A DNA stretch of 64,000 nucleotides from Erodium maritimum. Its lineage: Eukaryota > Streptophyta > Magnoliopsida > Geraniales > Geraniaceae. This document shows positions 24,161 through 36,723 of this stretch, one piece after another. Position 1 is the stretch's first letter, and every line of letters starts with the position of its first letter. The notes below the pieces were generated by a model. The model had not been told where the DNA came from. It searched no databases and saw nothing but the letters and a program-made list of their open reading frames with translations. The stretch is from contig OY997588.1 of assembly GCA_963921825.1 (NCBI GenBank), forward strand, positions 135,563,203-135,627,202. Direction: 5' to 3'. Made by a program: the position numbers and the translations under genes.

Positions 24161-25110
24161 GCCGATGATGTTCCGACACCATACTTTACTGTATTATTAT
24201 GATGTTGCGTGTTCTAGAGTGATGAAGTGTTAGTTATGAAATTGTTGATTGCGTTACCTCCTTGGTTGGCCGTTACTTGATTGGTAAACTTGAAGTGTTG
24301 ACTTATTTAAGTGATAACCTTTATTTGAGAATTAAAGTTGAAAGTTGACCCGAAAAGGGAGTTTAATTAAATAAAGGGTAGAACCCGAACGGTACTGCGG
24401 TATCCTACAGTGATGTACACTTTGTGATGATTGTATGCCTTGTTTGCTGGCTTTCACCTGACTTGGATTGTTAAGATGTCCCGCTTAAGCGGATGGTTAA
24501 TGAGAAATACGAATAGGTCATGCCAAAATTTCTGTGAAACTGAAGTGTTTGCACTATCACGGGTTGACTCAGGGGCGCCACTGTAGTCGAACGTGATAGA
24601 GAGATGTCATGTCACGCCCCAAATCCGGTTTTGCCCAGACTCGAGACGTGACTAAAGATTTACAGTAAAACAAAAATAATGAAATAAAATAAAGTTTCCA
24701 AAAGATATAAATCCTTCAAAATGTAAAGAGTCACAGCTCAAACGGTAAAACACAATATCCAACATAAAAGAGTACACGTCTCTAAAACTAGCTAAACCCT
24801 CAAGCTCCCAAGCTCCGAGAGTCCGGCTAATACTGCTCACGCTCAACACCTGATACACCACAAAGACAGGAGGGGTGAGCTTACGCTCAGTGGGGGAAAT
24901 GCATAACCAGGTCACCCTTTTTAGTTTAAAAAAAAACAGGAGTTCACAAGTTCATTCAAATCTTAGTAAAACGAGAAACCGAACTGATGATGAAATACGG
25001 AGGCAAACCGAATGTTTAACAATTTCAAAGAGTCAATAATGATCGTAGGAAAAATAAGAGAATCAATGCATTTCTTAAATACTCAATAGAAGATCGAACG
25101 TTCAAGTAAT

Positions 25111-25503
25111 GTCGTGGGACATGAAGTCACCACCCTCCAATCCACAATGCTCGTTGTGTCATGTCAGATTTTCCCTCGGTCTAGAGGAGACGCATAACGT
25201 CGCAAAGACGTATAACGTCGAGAATGCCGGAAACATCCCTAGGAGGACGCATATCATCGGGATTCTCGGAAACGTATCCAAAGGACCATATGTCATCGGG
25301 ACAAGTAGAATAATGTCGTGGGACATATAGTCGCAACCCTCCGATTCACAATACTCTCTGTGTCATATCGGATTTTCCCTCGGTACAGAGGAGACGCATA
25401 ACGTCGCAAAGACGTATAACATCAAGAATGCCGGAAACATCCTTAGGAGGACGCATATCATCGGGATTCTCGGAAACGTCTCCAAAGGACCATATGTCAT
25501 AGG
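25111..25503. repeat. ~204-bp tandem duplication in the solo LTR
   Basis: Two adjacent copies (25111-25314 and 25315-25503) share GTCGTGGGACAT, ATTTTCCCTCGGT and GGAGACGCATAACGTCGC in order. Only scattered base changes separate them. Confidence 0.85.
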
Positions 25504-25594
25504 GAACCAAGGTAATGCTCCCGTAGGACGCATACACTTGGGTGAATAAACCAATAACTAATCCCCACAAGGTAAACCATCCAAATGCTCCACC

Positions 25595-25895
25595 GGGTCC
25601 AGTGACCATCAATGCCCGGGAGGGTCCAATAATCAATGCCCTGGAGGGTCCAATAATCAATGCCCCGAAGGGTCCAATAATCAATGCCCTGGAGGGTCCA
25701 ATCCACCGGCTATGATACTACCCCACACCGGCACTTCCTTCGGTGTAAGTACCATACCGGATACCGACTATGATACTACCCCACACCGGCACTTCCTTCG
25801 GTGTAGGTACCATACCGGATACCAAGTTATCAGCTTAGGTACTACCCCACACCAACATTCCCCTTTGGTGTGGGTACCTTATAGGCACTACCCCA
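25595..25895. repeat. Short tandem arrays in the solo LTR (24-bp and 58-bp units)
   Basis: 25600-25702 has four copies of a 24-bp unit (GGTCCAATAATCAATGCCC). 25711-25895 has three copies of a 58-bp unit starting TATGATACTACCCCACACCG, the last one diverged. Confidence 0.85.
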
Positions 25896-28295
25896 CCCGC
25901 AGCGTGGGTGCCATACCGATATAGATCCACGCTCAAAGATTCACAAGAGAAACACACTATAAATTATCCACCAGTCAATACTTATCGAATCACACTTTCA
26001 CCACAACACAACAAAAACATCCATTAGTCCTCTACACTTACCGTTATACTTACCTGTCACGAACCATCGGTCCATCGATCACCTGATCGTACCGTTTGGC
26101 ACAATCAGTCATACTCGATCATCCGTTCAAGCATTCAATCATTCAACATTCAATCAATCAACCAATCATGTAACATTCAATCAATCAAGCACAAAATTTA
26201 ACTAGTTTCATTAGACTCTCGATTATCCTAATAACTAGCAAACAAGCATGAGAACCTAACACAACAACTAATCCGAGGGCTCATCACGGCCGCTCTACCA
26301 GTAAATCAATTCCCAAGTATTGAAAGCGAGCTATACTAATGATTCACGTCCTAAGCATGCTTGCTAGACACGTCCAGTTATTAGTAATTGAAAGACATTT
26401 ATTCTAGTTATTCGCATCCTATATGCAATTCTAGGACCTTTCCATTTTTATTAACCTAATAGGCATACTAAGCGTTATTTAAACGAGAAGTTAAGACTTT
26501 CCCTACCTGGTGGTCTTCCTCTAATACTCTGTTGTCAAGCTCGGTAGTTTCTACTCCGTTCTTCACACGGGTTCCGGCATGATCTTCGTCTTCTCAGGCG
26601 AAGTCTCAGTTCTCGAGCGAAGTCCAGTCTGGGTTTGACAAATAAAGTGTTCAATCAATACCGGTAATTGTCCAAATTTGTCCTTTAATTGTCCAGATTA
26701 GATTAATTAAACAGTTAATTAACCTGATTTAAAAAAAATGATTTTTCTTTAAATCTGGTTTGACCCGGATTCAAGCCCGACCCGAGTCCAGACCCGAACC
26801 AGAGTCCAGATCCAGACCCATTGCTGAGCCTGGCCTGGCCCGAGATGTGTGATGGGCCCAAAGCCGCCCTTCAGCCCACCATGTACTGGCCCAGAACGGA
26901 GGTGAAGGACGTCAGCGAGGGTTCGAGTCAGTCGCCGGCGACGGCGCGGCGAGAAGCTTGGGGGAAACGCACGGTGAAGCTGGGAGTTGTTCCCCATTGT
27001 AAGGCCGGTGAGGTCCTCCGGCGACCCAAGTCCGACGTTGATTTACGCCATCGAGAGCCCAACGAGCTCGGTCCTTCAGATCTGAAAATGAGCTCTTCCG
27101 GCGAGAGAGCAGCGGCGTCGCGAGGGTTTCAGACCGTAGGGGTCTCATGCTCGTGCGATTCACCGGCGAGGACTGAGGTTTGGAGAAGATACGGGATCGA
27201 GACGGGGCTCACCGGCGAGGTTTCGCTCACGATGAGGTTTGGGTTCGGGGAAGAAGAACAGGGCGGCGGTGCTCGCTTCGGCACGGCGAGAAAAGAGAAG
27301 GGAGAGGGAGGCGCTCCCGAGTTCTGACCTCGTGAGCTCGAGGGTGGGTAAGGCTGGGGAAGAAGGAGAAGTGGAGGGAGGATCGGAGCTCCGGCACTGA
27401 TTCGCGGAAGAGACGTCGGCGAGCGATCAGATCTGGCGATGGAGGGACGCGAGAGAGAGAGAGAGAGATGCCGAGTGTTGAAGGTGTATTGGAAATCGTG
27501 CCAACGAAATGAGGAGTTGAGGCGTCAGGATTAGGGTTTTGGTGTGGTGCTGAGCCTTTGGTCCGGTTGGGCCTGCGCGCAGAGCGTGGGCCTAGTCTGG
27601 TCCGGCCCAAACGTAAAGTTGACCTGACCCAACCCAATTCCTTTTCCCTCTCTTTTCTTCTTTTTTTTATTTTTCCTTTCAAATTCTATTTGTTGCACAT
27701 TCATACCTCAAGGTTTCGATTTTTCCAAAATATTACCCTTTTGAATGAGTGGGGTTTTACATGTCAAGTGGTTACAACGAGATTCGGGGACGCCTGAATC
27801 AGGTTGTAACGACGTGAGATCGACATGAATGTTATAAGAGAAAAGTAAGAGATTGAGATTATGGAAAAGAGTTGAGGACATAAATTGTGAAATTTATCGT
27901 GTTACGATTCTAGACCCCTAATGTTGGGAAGATACCTGATCGAGGGGTATGCCTGTTGCTTTGTGATTTGTGTGAATTAATTGAGATTGTTCCTCCTGTG
28001 GGAGTTGATTGATTTGATTGAACCGATGATTGTTGTTGTGAGACGCACTAAGATGCGGCCTTGTCTGCCTATATATAAAGTATTATATATATTTACTGAG
28101 CCTAAGTGCGGTTGGTCATTATATGATCCTGGTGGGACGTGCGTGGACGTCCTTGTGTTTTGATCGAACCGTCTGTTCCAAACTATACTACGTACTAGCG
28201 ATCCAAGTAGGATCCCTTTAAGACGCATGAGAACATACCTTTATGATAAATCGAACCACTTGAGTTAAATTGAATTATGAATACGTACGTTATAA

Positions 28296-29259
28296 ATGCA
28301 ACGAGTACACGAGATGTCCCGTGTTTACAGCCCGAAAGGGACCAAGAGCCGCCCAGCTGTGGGGCAGAGCCAGACACCAGTTGTTGAGCAGGCAGGGGCA
28401 CCGAGTGCCCAGGGTGCTACTTCTACAGAGCACCATAGTTTTGAGGGTGGACCGTCAGGGTTACCACCTAGAGTTCCTCCAGTCGCAGAGACGACTCAGA
28501 CGGCCCCTCTAGAGGAGGTGGTTCGCGCAGTATTAGTAGTGATCAGCGCTCAGCAGGAGACTGCAGCGCCGGTACCAAAGACCGTGCCCACGGCTACCAT
28601 AGCCTATGTTGAAAGGCCAAACCTTTTTGACAGCTTTACGTCCCAGGCACTCAGAGCTTTTAGCAAGCTGGACACATCAGTCGACTCCGGGAGTTCAGAC
28701 CCCGTGGATGTCGCAGGTTGGCTGGAACGGATTAACCGCAACCTAGATACGTTTGAGATATCTGACAGTTGTTTGAAAGTGTCTTTCGCGACCTTTCAGT
28801 TTGAGGAAGAAGCATACGATGGGTGGTAGCATGTGCAGACCAGCGTTGGAGATGATGACACTAGCCGTTGAGAAGCATTTTCGAGAGACCGCCAAAGCGC
28901 GGAAGATCAGGCCGAGGCCAAGTGGCTTCCTAAGGCCGTCAAAGAGTCGCGATCCTAGGAGGCAGATGACCTAATGATTGTTTCAGCCACAGACCCAGTC
29001 CGTTGGGACACGACGGGTTGGGGCAGTAATGTTAGTCGGACCTGTCCCGGTGGCACGGTTTTGTCCTTCGTGCAGACAGTTGGGACATCTGGGCCGAGAC
29101 TGCCCGTTGAGTGCAGGATCTACAAATCGTTCCACAGGTCGGCCTACGAAGGCCGATAAGAGGACATGCTATCACATCAGCAGATCTTCCATCAGCACCG
29201 ATAGGAGGACCTCCATTTCAGCAGGACCAAGCGTACGCGATTGCCGGGCCCCGAGCTGA
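28296..29259 (+). pseudogene. Gypsy-A gag with zinc knuckle, broken
   Basis: An open frame of 177 codons (28296-28829) resembles the N-terminal half of Gypsy gag: an AERPNLFDSF-like capsid start (VERPNLFDSFTSQALRAF), a central SSDPVDVAGWLERINRNLDT and FATFQFEEEAYDGW. It ends at a TAG where relatives have a second Trp. Shifted frames follow, and at 29062-29106 a CCHC knuckle CPSCRQLGHLGRDCP is still clear. The role was packaging element RNA in virus-like particles. Stops and frameshifts make it non-functional. Confidence 0.75.
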
Positions 29260-31730
29260 GGGATTTGATATCGATCACGAGATCGCTTAGAGTACTTGCT
29301 TACGATTTACATCTTGAGATTCTGTGTCTTGCCGACACTTGAGTATTACACTTGGTTGTATTGTTTCGTGATTACTATATGGTGGAGCGATTTTAGAACT
29401 TGTAAGCCCACCCGTATCTTAACACACCGATTAGAGGTGTGGTAGTACCGACTAGCGCCAGTTTGAGTTTGAAAGAGGAGTAATAGACCTAGTGGTACGC
29501 GAAATTCTTTTCCTTCTTCAATAGGGAGAATCGAGTTTTAAGAACCGAATGGTGAAACATCAGGCGTTCGACGAATGCTATCAGCAGCGAATGCCCGAAC
29601 AGTGAAAGGCTGCAGCCTTGACCAGTAAACGGTCCGAACGGTCACCGGAGATGACCAAGTGACGATAAGATCAGAGTAGCACAGCGGAAGCGTGGTGGAA
29701 CCATAACCCACAGGGTCGTAATATCCAGCCTCTTCTAACCCCGCTAGAAGTTTTAGGTCATAAGATTCGAACCTTCGAGACGATTTTGCCTCAAATCCCG
29801 GTTAACGAGCGAAAAGTTGCACGAGTGTGTGCCGTACGTGAGAGACTAGATTGGAGTGTGTTCCTTACGTTCTTTGCAGAGGGACTAATCGGTTTACCGC
29901 CAGTTCACACGGAACAGGCGGATAACACCGAGAGTTAATCAGACGACTTTCCCATCGGAGAAAAATACGGAGAACGCCAGCCGAGCACCAAGGTAGATCT
30001 CCATCAACAAGAGAAGAACAAACGCTAACGCCCCACGAGGACTAGCATAAACATTAAGTTACGCCATAGAAGTGAGAGCACCTCACGTTGAAATCCGGAA
30101 ACAGACGGACGAATGCGACTACACCAGCTTCCAGGCCTATAACAAGATGGCACCGAACGAAACGTTGTGGGGTAGGTCGGATGCTGTGCCATGCATGGGC
30201 ACAGGGAAAGTTAAGAGTTAACCGTTGCTGGTTTTGAGTTGTTCGAGGAACGATTGAAGGAACCACGCTAGTTTCTGAACTATTCAATTCTCGAGATCTC
30301 AGTGCGTGTTGATTAATCCTTAAGTGGTGACTTGGGGGACTTGACCATAATTTGTTTTGATTGATAGCTCGTGAATGGGTGTCAACGGTATAAGGAATAC
30401 TGCCAGTTGGGATAACCTTTCTCAATCGATCTTGGATCGTGTTTCGCGGTCGAGTGTGATTATCGTACATTTAGTTTGGTGTCTTGAAGGACGCCTACTT
30501 TCGACCAAGTTCCAGTAAGAGGTTCTATCGGTCCTTGTTGTTGTACGTCGTTCGTCCGACTAGATGTCAGTAGAGTTCATGGTGGTACGGAACCATGCAC
30601 CGGTTTTGAGAACCGTTGTCTCGTTGATATGATGATTTGGGTGAGACGACTTGTGAGGTGGTTTGATCAGGGGTTGAGAACTGGTATTGATATTAAGAGA
30701 AATATCGCGAGTTGGATAACCTTCTTGATTGATCACAGTTAGGTGTTGATGGTTTACCGCGAGTTAGGTTTGTGATGTTTGATGTGTGACTAATCCGGTA
30801 TCAGGTTGAGAATCCTGATAAGTTTGGCCCGGTGTGACATGTTGCTATGTTGAGCAAGCGTACCATGCTTGGTGTAGCATGAGCTTGTGATTAAGGTATG
30901 TTTTGAGACGTGCCGCCTTCCGACTGAGTATCGATAAATTGTGATTATTTCCTTCATTGAGGTACGCCTACCTTTCCACGAGATGTGGTGAAAAGAGAAA
31001 TTGTTCCACACCCTGCAGTGAATGTGAGGTCTATTGTCTTGATGAAGGAATTTGTGCATTACCTTCTTGTATAATTGGTTGTGGTTGGTCATGACTTGAT
31101 AGTGTTTGGATTATGGTGTGAATAGTCCTTGAAATGGTCACTAAGGAAGAAATGGAGACGTTACGTTAGTGTGTGGTTCCGACTCTATTCAACTTGCAGA
31201 GCGTCCCAGCAGGATACCTGTGCCGAAGGAACATTCCGGTATAGGATATCTAGACCGCTACCTGAGTTTCTTACGTGTTTGGGTGTTTATCGGCTTGTAT
31301 TTGTACCTGGTAGTCCTTAAGTTAGTACGAGTCATTGCACGTTGGATTTGTGAACGGTTGAGCAAGACTGTTTGTACACCGCCAAGTATGGCGTTTGAGT
31401 AACTAGCGTGATCTGGTGAAACTTGATTAAGTGAGGATCGCGTTGATTCGGGAATAGTTAAAGAAGCGCAGAGCCGACATAAGAGTTACACAGACGAAGG
31501 GCGCATGACTCTTGAGTTTCAATTGGTGATCAAATATTTTTGAGGTTGAGTCCGAAGAAGGGCCCTGTACGGTTCAACTGTGACTAAAGCAAGTTGACCC
31601 CACAATTGATCGGACCTTTAGAGGTTTCGGGCAGAATTTGAGCCGTTACCTATCGTCTTCCATGTTCCAACTGCGGAAGTATACTGCGGATTCCTCGCTT
31701 GTGAGTTTTGAGCGGACGTCCCTGAGATAG
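29260..31730 (+). pseudogene. Gypsy-A pol remnant; integrase C-terminus readable
   Basis: From 29260 to ~31430 no protease, reverse transcriptase or RNase H motif could be read; the stretch is strongly eroded or deleted. From ~31470 the integrase tail returns: QSRHKSYTDEGRMTLEFQ, then a shifted frame GDQIFLRLSPKKGPVRF, KLTPQLIGPLEVSGRI with stops (GPY/F-type domain), and after one more shift QLRKYTADSSLVSFERTSLR ending at TAG 31728-31730. Tekay/Del-like elements end this way. No chromodomain follows. Confidence 0.65.
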
Positions 31731-31777
31731 GGTCAAGAGGAGCATGCTCTTTTAAATTTCGCCGACGAAATTCTTTT

Positions 31778-31789
31778 AAGGGGGGGAGA
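31778..31789 (+). other. Gypsy-A polypurine tract
   Basis: AAGGGGGGGAGA directly before the 3' LTR, the primer for plus-strand DNA. Confidence 0.85.
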
Positions 31790-34262
31790 CTGTAAAGACT
31801 GGCTAAATTAAGAGAGGTAAATTATTATTTTGGTCGTCTTGCAATGTCGTGGGTGGAAATCGAGTGGGAAATTGGATCGACTTCAAAAGAAAAAGAAAAG
31901 AAAAGAAAGAAGAAAAGAGAAATAAAACAAAAAAAAGAAAAACAAAAGGAAGAGAAGCTGGACCAGGCCAGACCCGACCAGGAGAACCGGTCAGGCCAGG
32001 CCCGATCCAAGAAAATCCTGCTTTGGGTCGTGCGGCCCGTTTCTCGTCAGTGGCCCAAGCCCGTGCCCTTTTAAGCTTCCTTTTAGGGTTTCGACTTCAT
32101 TCATCGCAGTCATCTCGAAGCCGCCCTCCCAACCTCTTTCTCCCCCTCCCTTCACACCCGATCCTCTGGCCCCTCTCCGTTCACACGAAAATCGCCGGCC
32201 GTCCCTCACTCGAGTTCCCTCGGCTCCGCCGAGCTCCTCCTTCTCTCCCCGTCTCCGTTCCACCAAAGCCGGTCGCCGGCCGTCCTAAACCCGAGCTCCC
32301 TCTTAGATCTCAAACCCGAGCTCGCCATCCCTCACCTTCCTTCATCTCTTCATCGTGCGTCGCCCGAGCCCCATTGTCGCCGTCCACTCGCTGGATCTGT
32401 GACGGAAACCAGACTCGCCGTCCATATCCGTTACGGGGAGCTTCGCCGTGCTCAACCTTCTCCCCGCCGTCATCCCTTCCGTCACGGTGAGAATCGCGGC
32501 TCTTGATGCTTGGATCGTCGGCGGCGTCTCCGTCGGTGGTCGGCCGGACTCAATCCCGAACCCTTCTCTTCCTCTTTTTTTGTTATTCCCGAACTGTTTT
32601 GGTGTTTTGGTTTCAAGGCTCAACTGAAACAGAAAATTGGAAATGAAAATAAAATAAAGTTTGTTTTGTTTTAAAAAGGTTTTAATTGGAAGGTTGAACG
32701 AACTGGAACGTTGGTTGACGGTTTTAACGAATCGCTAACAAAAAAAAGGGGAACTTGGGACTGTTGAACAAAACCGAGGACTGAATCTGGACGTTATTGG
32801 AACGATTAAACTGGACTGTAAAACGGGACAAAAGTGGAACGGTGAATCGCTCACCTCAGGATTCGTGCTTCGAAACCCGTTTCTCGAGATCCGTGCATTG
32901 GGAACCATGCACCGGGTTCTGTGCTCGGGTGCTCAAACCGATTCGTCGTAATCTCGCCTTTATCCCGTTCGAGTTTAAAAAGGCAACGTGTTGTATTTTA
33001 TTTTGTACAACACCTGATCTGATTGTAAGTTTAACTGTTAAAAAACACAGAGCTTAGACTTCGCCCGAGGACTTGAACTTCGCCTGAGAAGACGGAGTTG
33101 GCCCGGTCGTCAGCAGCTAGGAGTATTATTAGAGGAAGACCTTGAGGTAGGGAAAGTACTAAACTCCTTGTTTAAATAACGCTTTAGTATGCCTATTAGG
33201 TTAATAAAATTGGAAAGGTCCTAGATTGCATATAGGATGCGAATAACTAGAATAATCGTCTTTCATTTACTAATAACCGGACGTGTCTAGTATGCATGCG
33301 TAGGATGTGAATAACTAGTTTAACTCGCTTTCTATACTTGGGAAATTGCTTTACTGGTAGAGAGGCCGTGATGAGCCCTCAGATTAGTTGTGTTTGCCTC
33401 ACTTGCATTGTTTGCTTAGTTTAAGATGAATTAAGGGTCTAACGAAACTAGATAAATTGCATGATTGAATGATTGAATGATTGAATGATTGAATGATTGA
33501 ATGAACGCTTGAATGATTGATTGGATGCTTGAGTGATTGAACGATTGAACGGATGATCGAGTATGACTGATTGTGCCAAATGGTACGATCAGGTGATCGA
33601 TGGACCGATGGAACGTGGTTGGTAAGTATGATGGTAAGTGTGATTGTGGGTATGAATCCATTGTGGCGTGTATTGGTGAATTCATGAACTTCTAAGTTTG
33701 ATTGTGCAATGTGTTGGCCTGTTGGTCTCTTGTGTTTGGTTAATCCTGCGGGATATTGATTAGAGGATCCTGCGGGGCATTGATTGGTTACACCTGCAGG
33801 ATATTGGTTGTGGACCCTGCGGGGCATTGATTGGTTGATCCTGCGGGATATTGGTTACGGACCCTGCGGGGCATTGGTTGGTTGATCCTACGTGACATTG
33901 GTTATTGGACCCTGCGGGGCATTGGTTATTGGACCCTGCAGGGCAGTTAGATGGTTTACCCTGCAGGGAATGGTTACTTGAGATTCACCCGAGTGTATGC
34001 GTCCTGCGGGAGCATTACCTTGGTTCCCTATGACATATGGTACCTTGGGGGCATTTCCGAGAATCCCGATGATAAGCGTCCCTCAAGGATTGTTACCGGT
34101 AGCCCGATGTATGTGTCTCCTCTGGACCGAGGGAAAATCTGATATGACACAAATCCTCTTATGGATCGGAGTATGAGATTTGACATGACACAGAGAGTAG
34201 TGTGGATCGGAGGGTGGTGACTTCATGTCCCACGACATTACTTCAACGCTCTATCTTCTATT

Positions 34263-34441
34263 TGTTAGATTATATATTTATATTTTGTATTTATCTTTTC
34301 ATTGTTATTGTTTCCAACTCACATTAGGATTATGTATAGGACTCCTGATAAGGTAGTACTTCTTCTGATGTGAATCTCTTCACATGTATTTGTACTGATC
34401 ACGTCACACGTCAATGAATCATTCATAATTGTGTTCTTTCA
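34263..34441 (+). repeat. Copia-B 5' LTR
   Basis: 179 bp, begins TGTTAGATTATA and ends GTTCTTTCA; TGGTATCAGAGCA follows directly as primer-binding site. Confidence 0.93.
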
Positions 34442-34443
34442 TG

Positions 34444-36610
34444 GTATCAGAGCAGTAGGGGGAATGAACGAGAGGAGAAATATCATCGGCAGGTGAAGAT
34501 AAGAAGTCATAAGAGGTGGGAAGTTCAGGCGAGTGATGGGAGGAATAAGGGAAGATAGATTCATCGAACGTGACATGACGAGAGATGATGATCTTGTTAG
34601 TGGAGAGATCAAGGCAACGATAACCGCGATGATTCGACGGATACCCCAAGAAGACACAAGCACGAGATCGAAGAGCAAGTTTATGAGGACTTATAGAGGA
34701 AATGTTTGGGTAACATAAGCATCCAAAAACACAAAGATGGGTGTAATTGGGAAGGGTGTGATAAAGAAATTCAAATGGAGTGCGAAATGAGAGTGTTTTG
34801 GTTGGAAGGATATTCAGGATGTGAACAGCCATATTTAGACCTTCAACCCATAAGGATGGTGGCAGCTGCGCTTGAAATAGAAGGGATGGAACCATGTTAT
34901 TAGTGGTGCGAATCATACGTTCTGCTTTGCCATTTTGTTGAGATGTGTGTGGGCACGAGAAGCGAAAAATGATACCGTGAGAGAGAAAATAATTATGAAG
35001 AGGCGCATTATCAAATTCACGACCATTATCACATTGAAAAGCTTTAATAGGAAGACCAAATTGCGTGCGAACATAAGCATGAAATTGGACAAAGAACTTA
35101 AAAACCTCTGATTTAGCACGTAAAGGAAACACCCATAAAAAAATGAGAAAATTCATCCAACAATAATAAATAGTATTTAAAACCACTAGGACTAAGGATG
35201 GGTGAAGTCCAAAGATCAGAATGAACAATTTGAAATGAATGAGAAGTGCGAGAAAGGGAAGACGTAAATGTTTGCCTAATTGACATGCATGACAAATATG
35301 GTTCGAAGTATCATTATTACATGAAATTAAATTCTTAGAACAAAGAAGTCTAACGGTACGATCGCCAGGATGCCCAAGACGGCGATGCCAGATGGTGGGG
35401 GACAGCTCAGTGGAGAGCAATAGAGAAGTCGAGGATAGAGGAGTAGCGGTGGAAATGGGATAGAGGTCGTCGTCACTATCACATCGTAGGTAGGAAATTC
35501 CGGTCTGAATTTCCTTCACACAAAAGCCGTAAGGGTCAAATTCAATGGAACAATTGCTATCTCGAGTAAACTGACGGACGGAAACAAGATTCTTAATAAT
35601 ATTGGGACTAACAAGAATATTACGAAGTTCCAAATTTTTATGAGGAGTTATAAAAGAATATTGATCGGTAAATTTAACAGGTAGAATAGCACCATTTCTA
35701 ACAATAACTGAATTAGAATTCATACTTGGAGTGACATTAAAAAGTATACATGAATTGGAAGCCGTATGCGATGTGGCACCCGTGTCCATATACCATCCTG
35801 CATCAGGTTGCTGTAACGTCACAGTAGAGAATAGAGAACTCAAATCCGATGTAGGAATGTCCGAGGCTGTTGGTACTGTGGAATTAATTTGCTGCTGATG
35901 GAGTGGGCCCATTGGATTAACCGTTAAAGGACCGGATGCATGAGCAATAAAAGGAGCTGGAGTACTCTGGGCCGGAGAAACCTGTTGGACTGGAACTTGA
36001 AGCAGGGCCGAAGGATACACATATTGGGCCGAGCCCGCACCTGTTGGGTTATGTAAAAACACGCCTCCTTGTACCTGTTGATGCGATTGGGGATGCACGA
36101 AGCTTGGAAGGAGGCCAGCGGAGAGATATGCAGACGCCGGTGGACCTCCGGGAGCAGTTGTCACTGGATGTTGCCGGAACCGTGGAGTAGGTGCTGCGCC
36201 GAGAAGTCCGGAGGAGAGATGAGCTCTGGAGCTGTCGAAACCGTCGTGGAAGCCGTGAGAGAGATGGCCGAGACTGTTGGGAAATCCACCGGAGCTGCGA
36301 CCGTACCTGCCGGAACCGCGACTGAAACCACGACCTCTGCCTCGAAATTTGCCTTTTCCATAGGTATGTTGAGTTGGGTAATTTTGTGTGTAGGATAGAT
36401 GGGTACTCTGAGTATTTCTGGTGTGAAGTATAGAAGTTGAATCTGGAATTTTTGTATGTCTGTTTTCTGCAAGTAACAGCATCGATCGAACACTTAGAAA
36501 AGTAGGAACTGGATTTTGGTGTTGAATTACCTCGATTGTGCTGTTGTATGAATCGGGTAATCCATGTAAGGCCTGTAAAACCAATTCCTGATCTGATATT
36601 GGTTGATCCA
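34444..36610 (-). pseudogene. Copia-B gag (C-terminal part), protease and integrase, inverted
   Basis: Continues the gag of 41576-42065 after the Copia-C insertion (joined codons read DVDQPISDQ). On the minus strand the frame is open from 36610 to beyond 34444. It shows the gag end with an RG-rich stretch (RGRGRGFSRGSGRYGR) but no CCHC knuckle, the protease motif WYMDTGATSH, the integrase zinc finger (WHRRLGHPGD..CHACQLGK), QCDNGREFDN and QQNGKAERMIR. Between ~35270 and 35130 two compensating frameshifts scramble the segment with the first catalytic Asp (HSDLW reads in another frame). It ends at SPYCSDT, exactly where the inverted repeat lies. Confidence 0.85.
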
Positions 36611-36723
36611 TGTTGGAATGTAATTCCTTGTATAAATACAATGGTTTAATCATGATTCAAATACATGATTTACATTATCACTTAATTACAAAATACAAAT
36701 GAGGATATGCTTATCCTCTAACA
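36611..36723 (-). repeat. Copia-C 3' LTR (left copy)
   Basis: 113 bp, identical to 41458-41570. It contains the stop codon of gag-pol (TAG, 36720-36718). Very short for a plant Copia LTR. Confidence 0.95.

Larger units (their letters stand above)
24610..27761 (-). mobile_element. Solo LTR of a Gypsy element, reverse orientation
   Basis: 3152 bp starting TGTCACGCCCC and ending GGTTTTACA on the plus strand, flanked by the exact duplication TGTCA (24605-24609 and 27762-27766). On the minus strand the end CCGGATTTGGGGCGTGACA and the GAGCGTAAGCTCACCCC motif relate it to the Gypsy-A LTR family, but its other end is different, so it is a sister subfamily. No internal sequence remains, as expected after LTR-LTR recombination. 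It interrupts the leader of Gypsy-A. Confidence 0.92.

Noticed and set aside
26821..27327. 168-codon plus-strand frame
   Set aside because: It falls in the GC-rich part of the reverse solo LTR and has no family signature; other frames are equally open because of base composition.
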